Notes under the pieces: generated by a model
Seen by the model: only the letters and a program-made list of their open reading frames with translations
Told to the model about the DNA's origin: nothing
Database searches by the model: none
Source: JBHIET01 sp046760785
GTDB lineage: Bacteria > Chloroflexota > Anaerolineae > B4-G1
Assembly (NCBI GenBank): GCA_046760785.1
Contig: JBHIET010000021.1
Coordinates: 1 to 47,029, forward strand
DNA: 47,029 bases
Reading direction: 5' to 3'
Made by a program: the position numbers and the translations under genes
Part shown: positions 29,732 to 37,124 of the stretch, piece by piece
How positions within the stretch are numbered: position 1 is the stretch's first letter
Layout of the letters: each line of letters opens with the position of its first letter

Positions 29732-30177
29732 CAGATTCTCCTTCCGGCTAGGTGTCCGAAGTGTTGCAAAACGTACTTGCGTTTAATCCGACGCAGCGGC
29801 GCAGTGTCCACGTAGTCCCGCAGCGCCGTCGTCTCGAAGCACACACGTATCGCATCGTCCGCACAGTAGAGCACCCGGCCGTGATAGTAGATGCGATGGC
29901 GCAGCAGCGGCGAGGCCCCGGCTAAGTCCACCACGTACACGTCGTTCCGGTGGAAGACGCTGCCCAGTTCGCCGATCAGGCGGAGCACACGGTCGAACCG
30001 CTCACCTTCCGGCACCTCAGGGTCAAAGAGCACGGCCACGTCCACGTCCGAAAGCGGCCCCGCGTCACCCCGCGCCTGGGAGCCGTAGAGGTAGGCTAGC
30101 GCGACCCCGTACCGCTCAAAAGTCTCATCCAGTGCCTGTTGATATGGCTCCAAATTCCTCAACGGCCCACGCATCAT
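29731..30177 (-). CDS. MNT-type nucleotidyltransferase antitoxin
   Basis: 148 residues. YLYGSQARGDAGPLSDVDVAVL (spanning about 29-50) gives GS and DxD; DVYVVDLAGASPLLRHRIYYHGRVLY is the usual second half. It is the partner of the overlapping HEPN gene downstream. Its ATG overlaps the stop of a small helical gene upstream by four bases (ATGA), so three genes are coupled in the order small protein, MNT, HEPN. Confidence 0.9.
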   Translation of the reverse strand: MMRGPLRNLEPYQQALDETFERYGVALAYLYGSQARGDAGPLSDVDVAVLFDPEVPEGERFDRVLRLIGELGSVFHRNDVYVVDLAGASPLLRHRIYYHGRVLYCADDAIRVCFETTALRDYVDTAPLRRIKRKYVLQHFGHLAGRRI

Positions 30178-30440
30178 CTTTCACCGTTCTCTGTCAAGAG
30201 ACTGCACTCGGTTGCGGCTCCCTTGAGCAAGGCCCAGCGGCGGCGCACGGCCTCGATTTCCGCGCTATCCCTTTCCGCCAGGGGCAATCCCAGGCCCGTT
30301 GCCAGCCGGAGGATGGCATTGGTTTGCTGCCAACGCAGAGCGATGGAGGCTTCCCTTTGCTCCTCGGCCTCGATGGCCGCAACTGCCTGCCAACGCCCCC
30401 GAAATTCCTTGGCCAGTTGACTGTTCACAGCGCTTTTCAT
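30174..30440 (-). CDS. small helical protein coupled to the MNT-HEPN pair
   Basis: 88 residues, fully helical and charged: KEFRGRWQAVAAIEAEEQREASIALRWQQTNAILRLATGLGL. There is no membrane segment, Cys pair or known catalytic motif. I recognise no named family, though the RW-x2-VA-x-EAEE pattern looks like a conserved element. A four-base overlap with the MNT start makes chance unlikely. It may be an added regulator of the TA pair. The ATG at 30440 is chosen; an in-frame start at 30479 would overlap the upstream MNT gene. Confidence 0.65.
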   Translation of the reverse strand: MKSAVNSQLAKEFRGRWQAVAAIEAEEQREASIALRWQQTNAILRLATGLGLPLAERDSAEIEAVRRRWALLKGAATECSLLTENGER

Positions 30441-30469
30441 CTTCACGCGGGGGTATCTAGTGAGAGAAC

Positions 30470-31108
30470 CTATCGCCACACCTTCGTCGTTGTGTAAGAC
30501 GCCCCGTGCTTTTCCAATAACCCAACCAGCCGGTCGGCGACGCGGGCGGGGACTAGGACCACACCCGGCCCCAGCCGACGGCCCACCCGGTCAATCAAAC
30601 CGCGCTTCTCGCTCACGTAGACCTTGTCATCCGTCCGCTTCTCCACGCGATAGCCGTACAGGGCACGGTGCAGAGCCCCCTTGTCCCGGCTCGTCATCCC
30701 TTGTGTGGAATAGGTCACCAGCAACGCCGGTTCCAGCCTCGGGTGGGATTCAGATACCAGAACCAGAGCAGGGTCAGCCCAGATCACAACCCCCTCACGC
30801 GCCACTTCCCACAGGAAATGTGGGTCGAGGGTGCCATCTCGCAGGTTCTCCATCACAAATGAGAAGGAATGGGCCAGGTCATACCGCCCAGCAATTTCGG
30901 CCGCCAGCCCCAGCGCAGCCTCGGCCTCCGGGCCAAGTTCAGGGTTGTGGTCGGTATCGAAGAGGAGTAAGACATCTATGTCGCTCTTGCGGCGGAACTC
31001 ACCAGTGACGACCGAACCGAACAGGACGGCGGCTTTGAGATTCGGGATGTCGCCGGCCCGGGCAATAAAGTGAGCCAGAGCGGGGTACAATTCCTGGGGA
31101 ATGTTCAT
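30470..31108 (-). CDS. MNT-type nucleotidyltransferase with C-terminal extension
   Basis: 212 residues, about twice the minimal MNT size. The nucleotidyltransferase core has AVLFGSVVTGEFRRKSDIDVLLLF (spanning about 27-50). Beyond residue 110 comes an extra domain (LLVTYSTQGMTSRDKGALHRALYGYRVEKRTDDKVY...) that reads like a helical or winged segment ending in TTTKVWR and might bind nucleic acid. Its start overlaps the stop of the upstream HEPN gene by four bases (ATGA). Unlike the other pairs, here the HEPN gene comes first. Confidence 0.85.
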   Translation of the reverse strand: MNIPQELYPALAHFIARAGDIPNLKAAVLFGSVVTGEFRRKSDIDVLLLFDTDHNPELGPEAEAALGLAAEIAGRYDLAHSFSFVMENLRDGTLDPHFLWEVAREGVVIWADPALVLVSESHPRLEPALLVTYSTQGMTSRDKGALHRALYGYRVEKRTDDKVYVSEKRGLIDRVGRRLGPGVVLVPARVADRLVGLLEKHGASYTTTKVWR

Positions 31109-31449
31109 CCGACCCAGGCTTCGATCTGCTGCACCAGTCTTAGACATTCCTTCACCACCTCCCCATCCCCTTTCCCGCCGTACCAGCGCCCGGCTCGCAA
31201 TTGATCGAGGCGCTCGAAAACCATCGCGATTTCACCCTCACCGTGCCGCCGTAACAGGTGGGGCACCCCAATGTGGGTGTCTTTGTGAGTCCCATGCCTG
31301 GTCTCCATCCCATAGGCGATCAGATGGTGAGCGAGCCCGTAGCAGAGTTCTGTGACGGCGGCTACGTGGTGGCCTTCGGGGTCGGGCAGCAACTGATTCA
31401 GGCTACGGCGCAACTGCTGTGTTCTCCTCCGATGATCTTCTGGTTTCAC
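31105..31449 (-). CDS. HEPN-domain-like protein
   Basis: 114 residues. Arrangement and helices fit a HEPN domain (AAVTELCYGLAHHLIAYGMETRHGT..., then FERLDQLRAGRWYGGKGD), and it precedes an MNT gene with a four-base overlap. The canonical R-x4-6-H catalytic motif is not evident; LRAGRWYGGKG lies where related MNT-linked HEPN proteins have a Tyr. It may be a non-catalytic or differently acting member. The start is GTG at 31449, with a promoter at 31524-31552. Confidence 0.7.
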   Translation of the reverse strand: MKPEDHRRRTQQLRRSLNQLLPDPEGHHVAAVTELCYGLAHHLIAYGMETRHGTHKDTHIGVPHLLRRHGEGEIAMVFERLDQLRAGRWYGGKGDGEVVKECLRLVQQIEAWVG

Positions 31450-31523
31450 AAGGGAGACCTTTCTGTCAGCGTGGATACAGAAACGAAGATAACCGCGCGA
31501 TTCTGTAACCAGGGTTCAGCACA

Positions 31524-31552
31524 ATTGTACTATGATCATCTACGGCAAGCAA
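31524..31552 (-). promoter_or_regulatory. promoter of the HEPN-MNT pair 31449-30470
   Basis: Minus strand TTGCTT (31552-31547), 17-base spacer, TACAAT (31529-31524). It gives this module its own transcription start inside the herA/nurA region. Confidence 0.55.
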
Positions 31553-31553
31553 G

Positions 31554-31668
31554 TCACGATGGCACGACGAGTCCCTTCCGCTCCAGATACTCGACGATAC
31601 AGCGGGCGAAGAAGCGGATGTCGTCGGGGTCGCGCTGCAAGTGCTCGTAGACCTTGACCGGGTCCACC
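31554..31668 (-). pseudogene. C-terminal remnant of a HepT-like HEPN gene
   Basis: On the minus strand the frame reads EVDPVKVYEHLQRDP, then DDIRFFARCIVEYLERKG and stop. This lines up with the end of the HEPN gene at 29279-29731 (AVDPAKLYDAL...DLREFGQRITEYLQRTG). A TAA stop lies directly before it, and the catalytic helices are missing. It shows that a further HEPN-MNT unit once sat here. Confidence 0.75.
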
Positions 31669-31723
31669 TCTTACTCATCATCAAACATCGCCATCGGTCC
31701 CCAGCGGGGCTCGCACAGCGCGG

Positions 31724-32320
31724 TCAGATCGGCCTCAATCTCCTCAGCAGCCCCTCCAGCCGCACCGGGTCGCCGGCCAGCAACCGTGCCAATTCACGTC
31801 CCGCCTCGACCAGGAATGTCTCTCGCTCGTCCTCCGGCCGGGCGGCAGCAGCAGCACGCAGGCTGGCTGCCAGCAGTTCGTCGGCCGGTACCTCACGCGC
31901 TTCCAGCACCAACCGGAAGTAGTCGAAGCGGGCAGTGAAGGTCTGCACCTCCTCGTCGCTGCACTGGTAGAGCCAATCAAGCGTCACCGGAGGTTGCGCG
32001 GGCAGGCAGTGGCGGACGTTCTCACCATCGCCACAGCCCACCGCCAGCACGCTGACCTCGATGGGCACCTGGCGGTTCTCGCGCTGGTCGCGCACGACCT
32101 CTTCGGGCGGGTTGGTGCCGATGAACTGGCGCACGAAGGGATCGTCCTCCACGCTGACGTCGTAGATCAGGCCATAGATGGCACTTCCCGGCGTCTGCCC
32201 TTCCGCCCGCACGAACGAGCCGAAGGCCGGGATGTCGGGCTGCATCACCGCGCAACCGATGGTGAAACTGCGCGTGCCGGCCCGCAACACCCGTCCAACC
32301 TGCAAGCCCTTATTGCTCAT
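31724..32320 (-). CDS. HAS-barrel-like protein coupled to nurA
   Basis: 198 residues. The N-terminal part (LQVGRVLRAGTRSFTIGC...PAFGSFVRAEG...AIYGLIYDVSVEDDPFVRQFIG) resembles the HAS beta-barrel found at the front of HerA and in ATP synthase subunits. The C-terminal part is helical (LAASLRAAAAARPEDERETFLVEAGRELARLLAGD). There is no ATPase motif. The start overlaps the nurA stop (ATGA), so it is translated with the nuclease. A role in docking NurA to a HerA-like ring is plausible but inferred. Confidence 0.7.
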   Translation of the reverse strand: MSNKGLQVGRVLRAGTRSFTIGCAVMQPDIPAFGSFVRAEGQTPGSAIYGLIYDVSVEDDPFVRQFIGTNPPEEVVRDQRENRQVPIEVSVLAVGCGDGENVRHCLPAQPPVTLDWLYQCSDEEVQTFTARFDYFRLVLEAREVPADELLAASLRAAAAARPEDERETFLVEAGRELARLLAGDPVRLEGLLRRLRPI

Positions 32321-33483
32321 CTGCCGTACTTCCTCCTGCCCCGACGGGTCAGGGCCTTGTAATACGCCTTTGGTGAGAGGGCCGGCCGGACGCCCGCGCG
32401 CAGAAGTGCCGTGGTCACCATCTCCTCAAACGCCTCCCGCTCTGGGCCGCTGACGTAGGCCAGTTCGTCGGCGCGGGCCAGCGCGTAGGGATAGTCGCCG
32501 GTGATGCGTGCCTGCACAGCGAAGCTGGCGTGAACCAGTGCCAGCCGGTCGGTGTCCCTGGCCACCCAGGCCGGCAGCTCTATTCGAGCGATGACCGGGT
32601 TGTGCTCTCCATCGGCGAGGTTAAGGTAGAAAAAGTAGATGGTGTGACCAGCGGGGAGATAATGCTTGTGGTTGATGGACGATGGGCTGACGAAGAGGGC
32701 TGAGCGCGCGCCGGGAGGCAGCGTCTCGAAGACGGCGCGGTCGGGCAGGTGTTGCAGCGGATTGGGCTCCTCGTTGGCTCGCGTCGCGTCTCCTCCGACG
32801 TTGGCCAGGTGCAGCAAGCGTGTCACTTCGCCGTGGCGCGGGCGGCTGGTGAAGGCGGCCACAACTGCGCCGGTCTCGCGGATACGGTTCAGTTGGTCCA
32901 GATAGGCCATCACCTTGGCGCGTTGCCACTCCTCGGATTGCTCCTCCAGCACCCACATAATGAGGGTGCCATCCACCACTGCGATGGTATGTCCCGTCGG
33001 CTCGGCGGCGCACAGATCGGCCAGGCGGGTGATCTCGGCCAGGTCTCGCCGCACGTCGAGCAGGTTCCCGGCCACCAACAGCCCGTTCTCGTACAGGTCG
33101 GCCTCGGTGTAGCCCAGCGTGGGCTGGCTGTACGCCTCGGGCCTCTCACCGCTGCCGTGCCGGTAGACCATGCTACCGACGTTGATCAGGTAGTAGAGCG
33201 CGGCTCCGTGCCGGTCGGGATGAACCTGCGAGCCGTCGGCGGCGATGAACGTGAATCGCTGCGGAATGGTGGGCAGGGGGTGGATGGTGTCAAGCGGTTC
33301 GCCAGTCGGGATAGCGGCACGCATGGCGCGGGCGGGGTGGCGCAACTGTTCGCCCTGGTCAGCATATTCAGCCAACCAGCGGCGTGCCAGTACCACCAGG
33401 TCGGCGTACTGCCGCTGGCGGGCGGCCAACTCCTCGCCCATCGCCTGTACCTGTGCGGTCAACCTGCTCAGTTCGAGCGCCAC
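32317..33483 (-). CDS. nurA: NurA-domain nuclease
   Basis: 388 residues. The NurA fold (RNase H-like, Mn-dependent 5' to 3' nuclease) is recognised by FIAADGSQVHPDRHGAALYYLINVG (spanning about 73-97, with the first Asp), HTIAVVDGTL (second acid) and the late SINHKHYLPAG...YFFYLNLADGEHNPVIARIELPAW stretch. It is expected to resect or degrade DNA together with HerA. The start is GTG at 33483 with GAGGAGG at ideal spacing. It is the first gene of the minus-strand cluster and has its own promoter. Confidence 0.88.
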   Translation of the reverse strand: MALELSRLTAQVQAMGEELAARQRQYADLVVLARRWLAEYADQGEQLRHPARAMRAAIPTGEPLDTIHPLPTIPQRFTFIAADGSQVHPDRHGAALYYLINVGSMVYRHGSGERPEAYSQPTLGYTEADLYENGLLVAGNLLDVRRDLAEITRLADLCAAEPTGHTIAVVDGTLIMWVLEEQSEEWQRAKVMAYLDQLNRIRETGAVVAAFTSRPRHGEVTRLLHLANVGGDATRANEEPNPLQHLPDRAVFETLPPGARSALFVSPSSINHKHYLPAGHTIYFFYLNLADGEHNPVIARIELPAWVARDTDRLALVHASFAVQARITGDYPYALARADELAYVSGPEREAFEEMVTTALLRAGVRPALSPKAYYKALTRRGRRKYGR

Positions 33484-33553
33484 TCAGACCTCCTCGCGCC
33501 TGACAATTGAATGTACCACGATTGCTCCCCCGATTTCGTCGGGCTCTAGACGA

Positions 33554-33582
33554 ATTATACTTGAGGCGTCGGACGCTGACAA
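33554..33582 (-). promoter_or_regulatory. promoter of nurA
   Basis: Minus strand TTGTCA (33582-33577), 17-base spacer, TATAAT (33559-33554). A small hairpin CCCGA-TTTCG-TCGGG (33529-33543) lies in the leader. Confidence 0.7.
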
Positions 33583-33679
33583 GCAGAGTTTCTAGCGGTT
33601 TCCGAGTATTAGAGCTTTTCCTCACTTTGGGGAATAGTGACTGTTTCAGGTTTGGTGATGGGTGAGTTGGGATTGATCT

Positions 33680-33925
33680 TCAGCGACGCGGCTTGCTGCG
33701 CAATGCACACTGCCGCAAGTGATAGGCTTCATCATGCGCTTGGCGCGTCTGCCACAGTTTCCAAGCGATGGCCAACCAGCGGTTCGCCAGACAGGGCCTG
33801 CACATTGGCAGGCGATGGAAAGCGTTGGCGGTCGTCACCGAATTTGACCAGCAAAGCTGGCGCCAGGTAATCGCCAGCTCCGGGCAGTGAGTCAAAGAAC
33901 GGGTAATGTGTTGCTACTCATCCAA
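33680..33925 (-). pseudogene. IS110-type transposase remnant
   Basis: In one minus frame the DNA reads LPGAGDYLAPALLVKFGDDRQRF, then PSPANVQALSG, the IS110 family segment around the conserved GAG-x4-AP. In another frame it continues with LANRWLAIAWKLWQTRQAHDEAYHL, the usual C-terminus. A deletion and frameshift have fused the two parts, and the catalytic DEDD half is gone. The surrounding gap 33484-33988 has nothing else recognisable apart from the nurA promoter. Confidence 0.7.
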
Positions 33926-33988
33926 CAAATCATCGGACCGATGCTGTAGCGTCCTGGTTGATGTTCAAGAAGAAGCTGCTCTTTGTTG

Positions 33989-34960
33989 TCACTGAATCCC
34001 CCACCAGTACATATCCGCCAGTTTCTGGTGCTCCTCCCGCAGCCGCACGTAGCTCTCGTACCGGTGCGAGCTCACCCGTCCCTCCTCCGCCGCCTGTATG
34101 ACCGCGCAGCCTGGTTCTACGGTGTGCGTGCAGTCAGAAAACCGGCAGTGGGCCACGAACGGGGCGATGTCGGGAAAGTAAGCATCCAATTCCTCCGGAT
34201 CCACGTCGAAGAGCGCCAGGGCGCGGATGCCAGGGGTATCGGCTACCCAGCCGCCCACGTCCAACGGGACGAGTTGTGGCACAACGGTGGTGTGACGTCC
34301 CTTGGTAGTGGCCTGACTCACGTCCCGCACCCGTAACCCCAGGTCGGGCTGCATCGCGTTGAGCAGACTGGTCTTTCCTGCGCCGGATGGTCCCACCATT
34401 ACCGAGAGCTTCCCTTTGAGTTGGCGGCGCAGCCCTCTGATGCCCCTTCTTCTTAGAGCACTGGTGTACAGGACGGGGTAACCGATCTTCTTGTAGGCAC
34501 CAAAGAGAGCGCGTGCTTCCCGGCGCTTTACCAGATCAATCTTGTTGGCACACACGACGGCGGGGATGTGCTGGATCTCGGCTCCCACCAGCAACCGGTC
34601 GAGCATGCGCAGGCTGGGGGAGGGTTCCGCGCAGGAGAAGACGAAGATGGCCTGGTCGGGGTTGGCGACGATGACTTGCTCCCGCTCGGCCAAATAGCCA
34701 TCGCGATCCCAGCGACGGGAGCCACGCCCACGAGCGAGTGGAGCTAACCGCGCCAGCGCCCGCTCCCGCTCGCCGATCTCTTCGACCATCCCGGTGCCGT
34801 CTTCGGCCAGGCTGATGCGCACTCGGTCGCCAGTGGCTAAGAGATCAGTGTCTCGTCGCTCCTGTTTGAGCCGCCCCCGCACCTGGCAGACGAAATCACC
34901 TGCGTCAGTATGGACGGTGAAAAAACCGCTTTGTGCCTTGATGACCAAACCATCGAGCAA
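33989..34960 (-). CDS. rsgA: ribosome small subunit-dependent GTPase
   Basis: About 323 residues. A circularly permuted GTPase that helps late 30S ribosome maturation. An OB-fold N-terminus (about 1-75) is followed by G4 in CANKIDLV before G1 in VGPSGAGKTSLLN and G3 in VADTPGI, and the zinc finger CRFSDCTHTVEPGC closes the protein. The TTG at 34960 is the conservative start. The strong GAGGAGG site lies further upstream and points to a non-ATG start at CTG (34972) or ATA (34975), which adds four or five residues. It is transcribed from the promoter at 35009-35037. Confidence 0.92.
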   Translation of the reverse strand: MLDGLVIKAQSGFFTVHTDAGDFVCQVRGRLKQERRDTDLLATGDRVRISLAEDGTGMVEEIGERERALARLAPLARGRGSRRWDRDGYLAEREQVIVANPDQAIFVFSCAEPSPSLRMLDRLLVGAEIQHIPAVVCANKIDLVKRREARALFGAYKKIGYPVLYTSALRRRGIRGLRRQLKGKLSVMVGPSGAGKTSLLNAMQPDLGLRVRDVSQATTKGRHTTVVPQLVPLDVGGWVADTPGIRALALFDVDPEELDAYFPDIAPFVAHCRFSDCTHTVEPGCAVIQAAEEGRVSSHRYESYVRLREEHQKLADMYWWGIQ

Positions 34961-35008
34961 ATCAGGTGCCAGTATGCTGTCCTCCTCAATACCGCGTAAT
35001 CACTGTCC

Positions 35009-35037
35009 ATTGTAAACGCATTCGGTGCTCCTGTCAA
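35009..35037 (-). promoter_or_regulatory. promoter of rsgA
   Basis: Minus strand TTGACA (35037-35032), 17-base spacer, TACAAT (35014-35009). A hairpin GTGCGGG/CCCGCAC (35045-35060) lies just upstream. Confidence 0.75.
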
Positions 35038-35199
35038 AACGAGCGTGCGGGGGCCCGCACCGGCCTGAAGCGTCGGTGTTGGATGAGTGCTCCAGCACCG
35101 CCTGGCTTCGACGAGGCTCAGCCTGAGGTTTACGGCGGTGCAGCTCACCGGGCCATCTATCGCTCTAGGACTGAGATACAACCTGTCTGAGTTGGCGAC

Positions 35200-35227
35200 T
35201 TGACAATGGGGGACTCGCAGTTACAAT
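35200..35227 (+). promoter_or_regulatory. promoter of bioY
   Basis: TTGACA (35200-35205), 16-base spacer, TACAAT (35222-35227). The start codon at 35260 follows with GAGGAGG at 35246-35252. No BirA or BioR palindrome is apparent. The upstream gap 35060-35199 holds a CTTCGACGAGGCTCAGCCTG-type repeat. Confidence 0.7.
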
Positions 35228-35259
35228 GGAATTACTTTCTTCCACGAGGAGGTATTCAA

Positions 35260-35838
35260 GTGACTTACGCAGATATTTTGCGTCCTTCCACCAAACAGTA
35301 CGCCCGGCTCTACGACGTCGCCTTGATTCTTTGCGGCAGCTTGTTCGTAGCTCTATCCGCTCAGGTTGCCATTTACCTGACCTTCAGTCCCGTCCCCATC
35401 ACCGGGCAGACCTTGGCCGTACTCCTGGCCGGGGCGCTGCTTGGCAGCCGGCGGGGGAGCCTGTGTTTGCTAGCGTATCTGACAGAGGGGGCCTTGGGGT
35501 TGCCTGTCTTTGCCGGAGGAATGGCCGGACCCGCCCGCCTGATGGGACCGACAGGCGGCTATCTCGTGGGCTTCGTTGCTGCCGCCTACGTCACGGGGCT
35601 GCTGGCCGAGCGGGGATGGGATCGGCGCGTTGGAACCACGCTCCTGGCGATGTTGCTTGGCAACGCCGCCATCTACGCTTTGGGGCTGCTGTGGCTGACC
35701 GTTTTCGTGGGGATCGGGAGGGTGCTCTCCCTGGGTCTCTACCCCTTCATTGTTGGCGATCTCTTGAAACTGGCCCTGGCTGCGTTGCTCTTACCCTCGG
35801 GGTGGCGGATGCTTGGGCTGAGGAGAAGAATGGGGTAG
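35260..35838 (+). CDS. bioY: biotin transporter S component
   Basis: 192 residues, BioY family. This membrane protein binds biotin and works with an ECF energy-coupling module or alone. Six hydrophobic segments are visible. The family signatures are FSPVPITGQTLAVLLAGALLGSRRG, LPVFAGGMAGPARLMGPTGGYL (spanning about residues 85-106) and the late YPFIVGDLLKLALAA. The start is GTG at 35260, chosen by the ribosome binding site. No ecfA/ecfT genes are nearby. Biotin supply would support acetyl-CoA carboxylation for the fatty acid genes elsewhere in the window. Confidence 0.92.
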   Translation: MTYADILRPSTKQYARLYDVALILCGSLFVALSAQVAIYLTFSPVPITGQTLAVLLAGALLGSRRGSLCLLAYLTEGALGLPVFAGGMAGPARLMGPTGGYLVGFVAAAYVTGLLAERGWDRRVGTTLLAMLLGNAAIYALGLLWLTVFVGIGRVLSLGLYPFIVGDLLKLALAALLLPSGWRMLGLRRRMG

Positions 35839-35856
35839 AGTTTGGGGTCCAAACTC
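35838..35856 (+). terminator. probable terminator of bioY
   Basis: GAGTTTGG-GGT-CCAAACTC is a perfect 8-bp stem starting at the bioY stop codon. Only a short T stretch follows, so efficiency is uncertain. Confidence 0.5.
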
Positions 35857-35963
35857 CCTTTCCATCCTGGCTGCCTAGTCCTCCAGCGCGTGCCTGAATA
35901 CGAGGCAGCCACCCGCGCCGTGCTGAGGGCACTGGGGATCGAGGTGGCTAGGCAAAGCCGCTA
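35857..35963 (+). pseudogene. possible gene fragment
   Basis: One plus-strand frame stays open from about 35857 and reads ...LVLQRVPEYEAATRAVLRALGIEVARQSR before a stop at 35961. It looks like the C-terminal end of a protein rather than random sequence, but I cannot name the family and no start site is present. Confidence 0.3.
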
Positions 35964-36041
35964 AAGACATCTTGACGATCAATTGTCCCCCTATTGACGT
36001 TTCCGACCTGCTGTTTTGAGCAAGGGAAAGAACGAGACACT

Positions 36042-37112
36042 ATGGCAGAAATACAAGTCAGCCTTATAGACCTGATGCCTGGTGAAGCGCGTGACCCGCT
36101 CTCACTTTCTGGCTCTGATTTGATTCAGCACATTGGCTGGGATGTTGTCCGTGGCGTGGTATACGACGTACTCACGGGTCGAAATCTGAGAGATTCGACC
36201 GAGATGTTTACTCGACGTCGGCTGGCTTTGTTGAACGCCTCGCTGGTGAACTTGTTCCTCAAGGGAACCGACCTATCAGCGGATTTCGTAAAACAGTTGC
36301 CCGATCTGGCCACTGTCACTTTGCAACAGAAGAGACTACGTAAAGCCAAGCGTTGGCTGGCGCAGTGGATGTTGGGGCTGAACGACAAGGCGTTTCAGAA
36401 CGTGCTGCGGGACAAGCCAGAGGCTCTAGACGCATATAAGGAGCGGTACATTGCTATCTGTCAGGAGGCCATTGCCAACTGCGAGACCGAGTATGGCCCA
36501 TTGAGCGGGCATCTTGAACTGAGCACTGGAGCCAAAGCAAGGTTGAACTGGACATTCTTCGTTTACCTCTTGACTGCTGCCGGAGCACGAACCCTGGCTA
36601 TTCGAGGCTCAGAGAAGTCCACCTACGGCAAATTGTTTGAACGACTTGTGCTCGGCTCACTGCTCAGCATCCTGGGATTTGAGATGGTCTCACCGGAACA
36701 ACCAGAGAAATTGGAGCGTGTGTTCTGGTTGTCCTCCCGTGGGGCAAGACGGGAAAGCGATGCCACTCTGCTATATGAGGCTGGCAAAGGCGTAAGGTTT
36801 GACATTGGTTTCATCGGGCGGGGCAACCCTGAGATATCTCTCGATAAGGTGTCTCGATTCGAGCGCGAATTACAGTTCGGGCGCTCCCGATGGTATATGG
36901 CTACCGTCATTTTGGTGGACCGTATTGGGCGCAAAAGCCGTATCGTCAGGCTGGCGCAGGAAATCGGGGGTACGATTATCCAGATGAGCATGGGCTACTG
37001 GCCACGGCAGGTGGTGCAGGTGCTGCACCAAGAGTTTGGAATCGGAGTCTGTCTCCTACACTGTTTCCCTCGCGATCCCCAAACAGGGATGCATTGCCGG
37101 TATTGGTTCTAG
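36042..37112 (+). CDS. CfrBI-like type II restriction endonuclease
   Basis: 356 residues. The protein resembles the CfrBI restriction endonuclease family (the type enzyme cuts CCWWGG): VLTGRNLRDSTEMFTRRRLALLNASL near residue 45, AIRGSEKSTYGKLFERLVLGSLLSILGFE in the middle and ESDATLLYEAGKGVRFDIGFIGRGNPEISLDKVSRF (about 241-276) with the spaced acidic residues expected of a metal site. The family call is from memory of the pattern. No methyltransferase gene lies beside it, which is odd for a functional restriction gene. The ATG at 36042 is used; the ribosome binding site is weak. Codon use is less GC-biased than the neighbours, hinting at transfer. Confidence 0.65.
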   Translation: MAEIQVSLIDLMPGEARDPLSLSGSDLIQHIGWDVVRGVVYDVLTGRNLRDSTEMFTRRRLALLNASLVNLFLKGTDLSADFVKQLPDLATVTLQQKRLRKAKRWLAQWMLGLNDKAFQNVLRDKPEALDAYKERYIAICQEAIANCETEYGPLSGHLELSTGAKARLNWTFFVYLLTAAGARTLAIRGSEKSTYGKLFERLVLGSLLSILGFEMVSPEQPEKLERVFWLSSRGARRESDATLLYEAGKGVRFDIGFIGRGNPEISLDKVSRFERELQFGRSRWYMATVILVDRIGRKSRIVRLAQEIGGTIIQMSMGYWPRQVVQVLHQEFGIGVCLLHCFPRDPQTGMHCRYWF

Positions 37113-37124
37113 ACGCAGAGACCG

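Noticed and set aside
35200..35259. An N-terminal 20-residue extension of BioY
   Set aside because: It overlaps the promoter itself; the GTG at 35260 has an ideal ribosome binding site and fits the family start.
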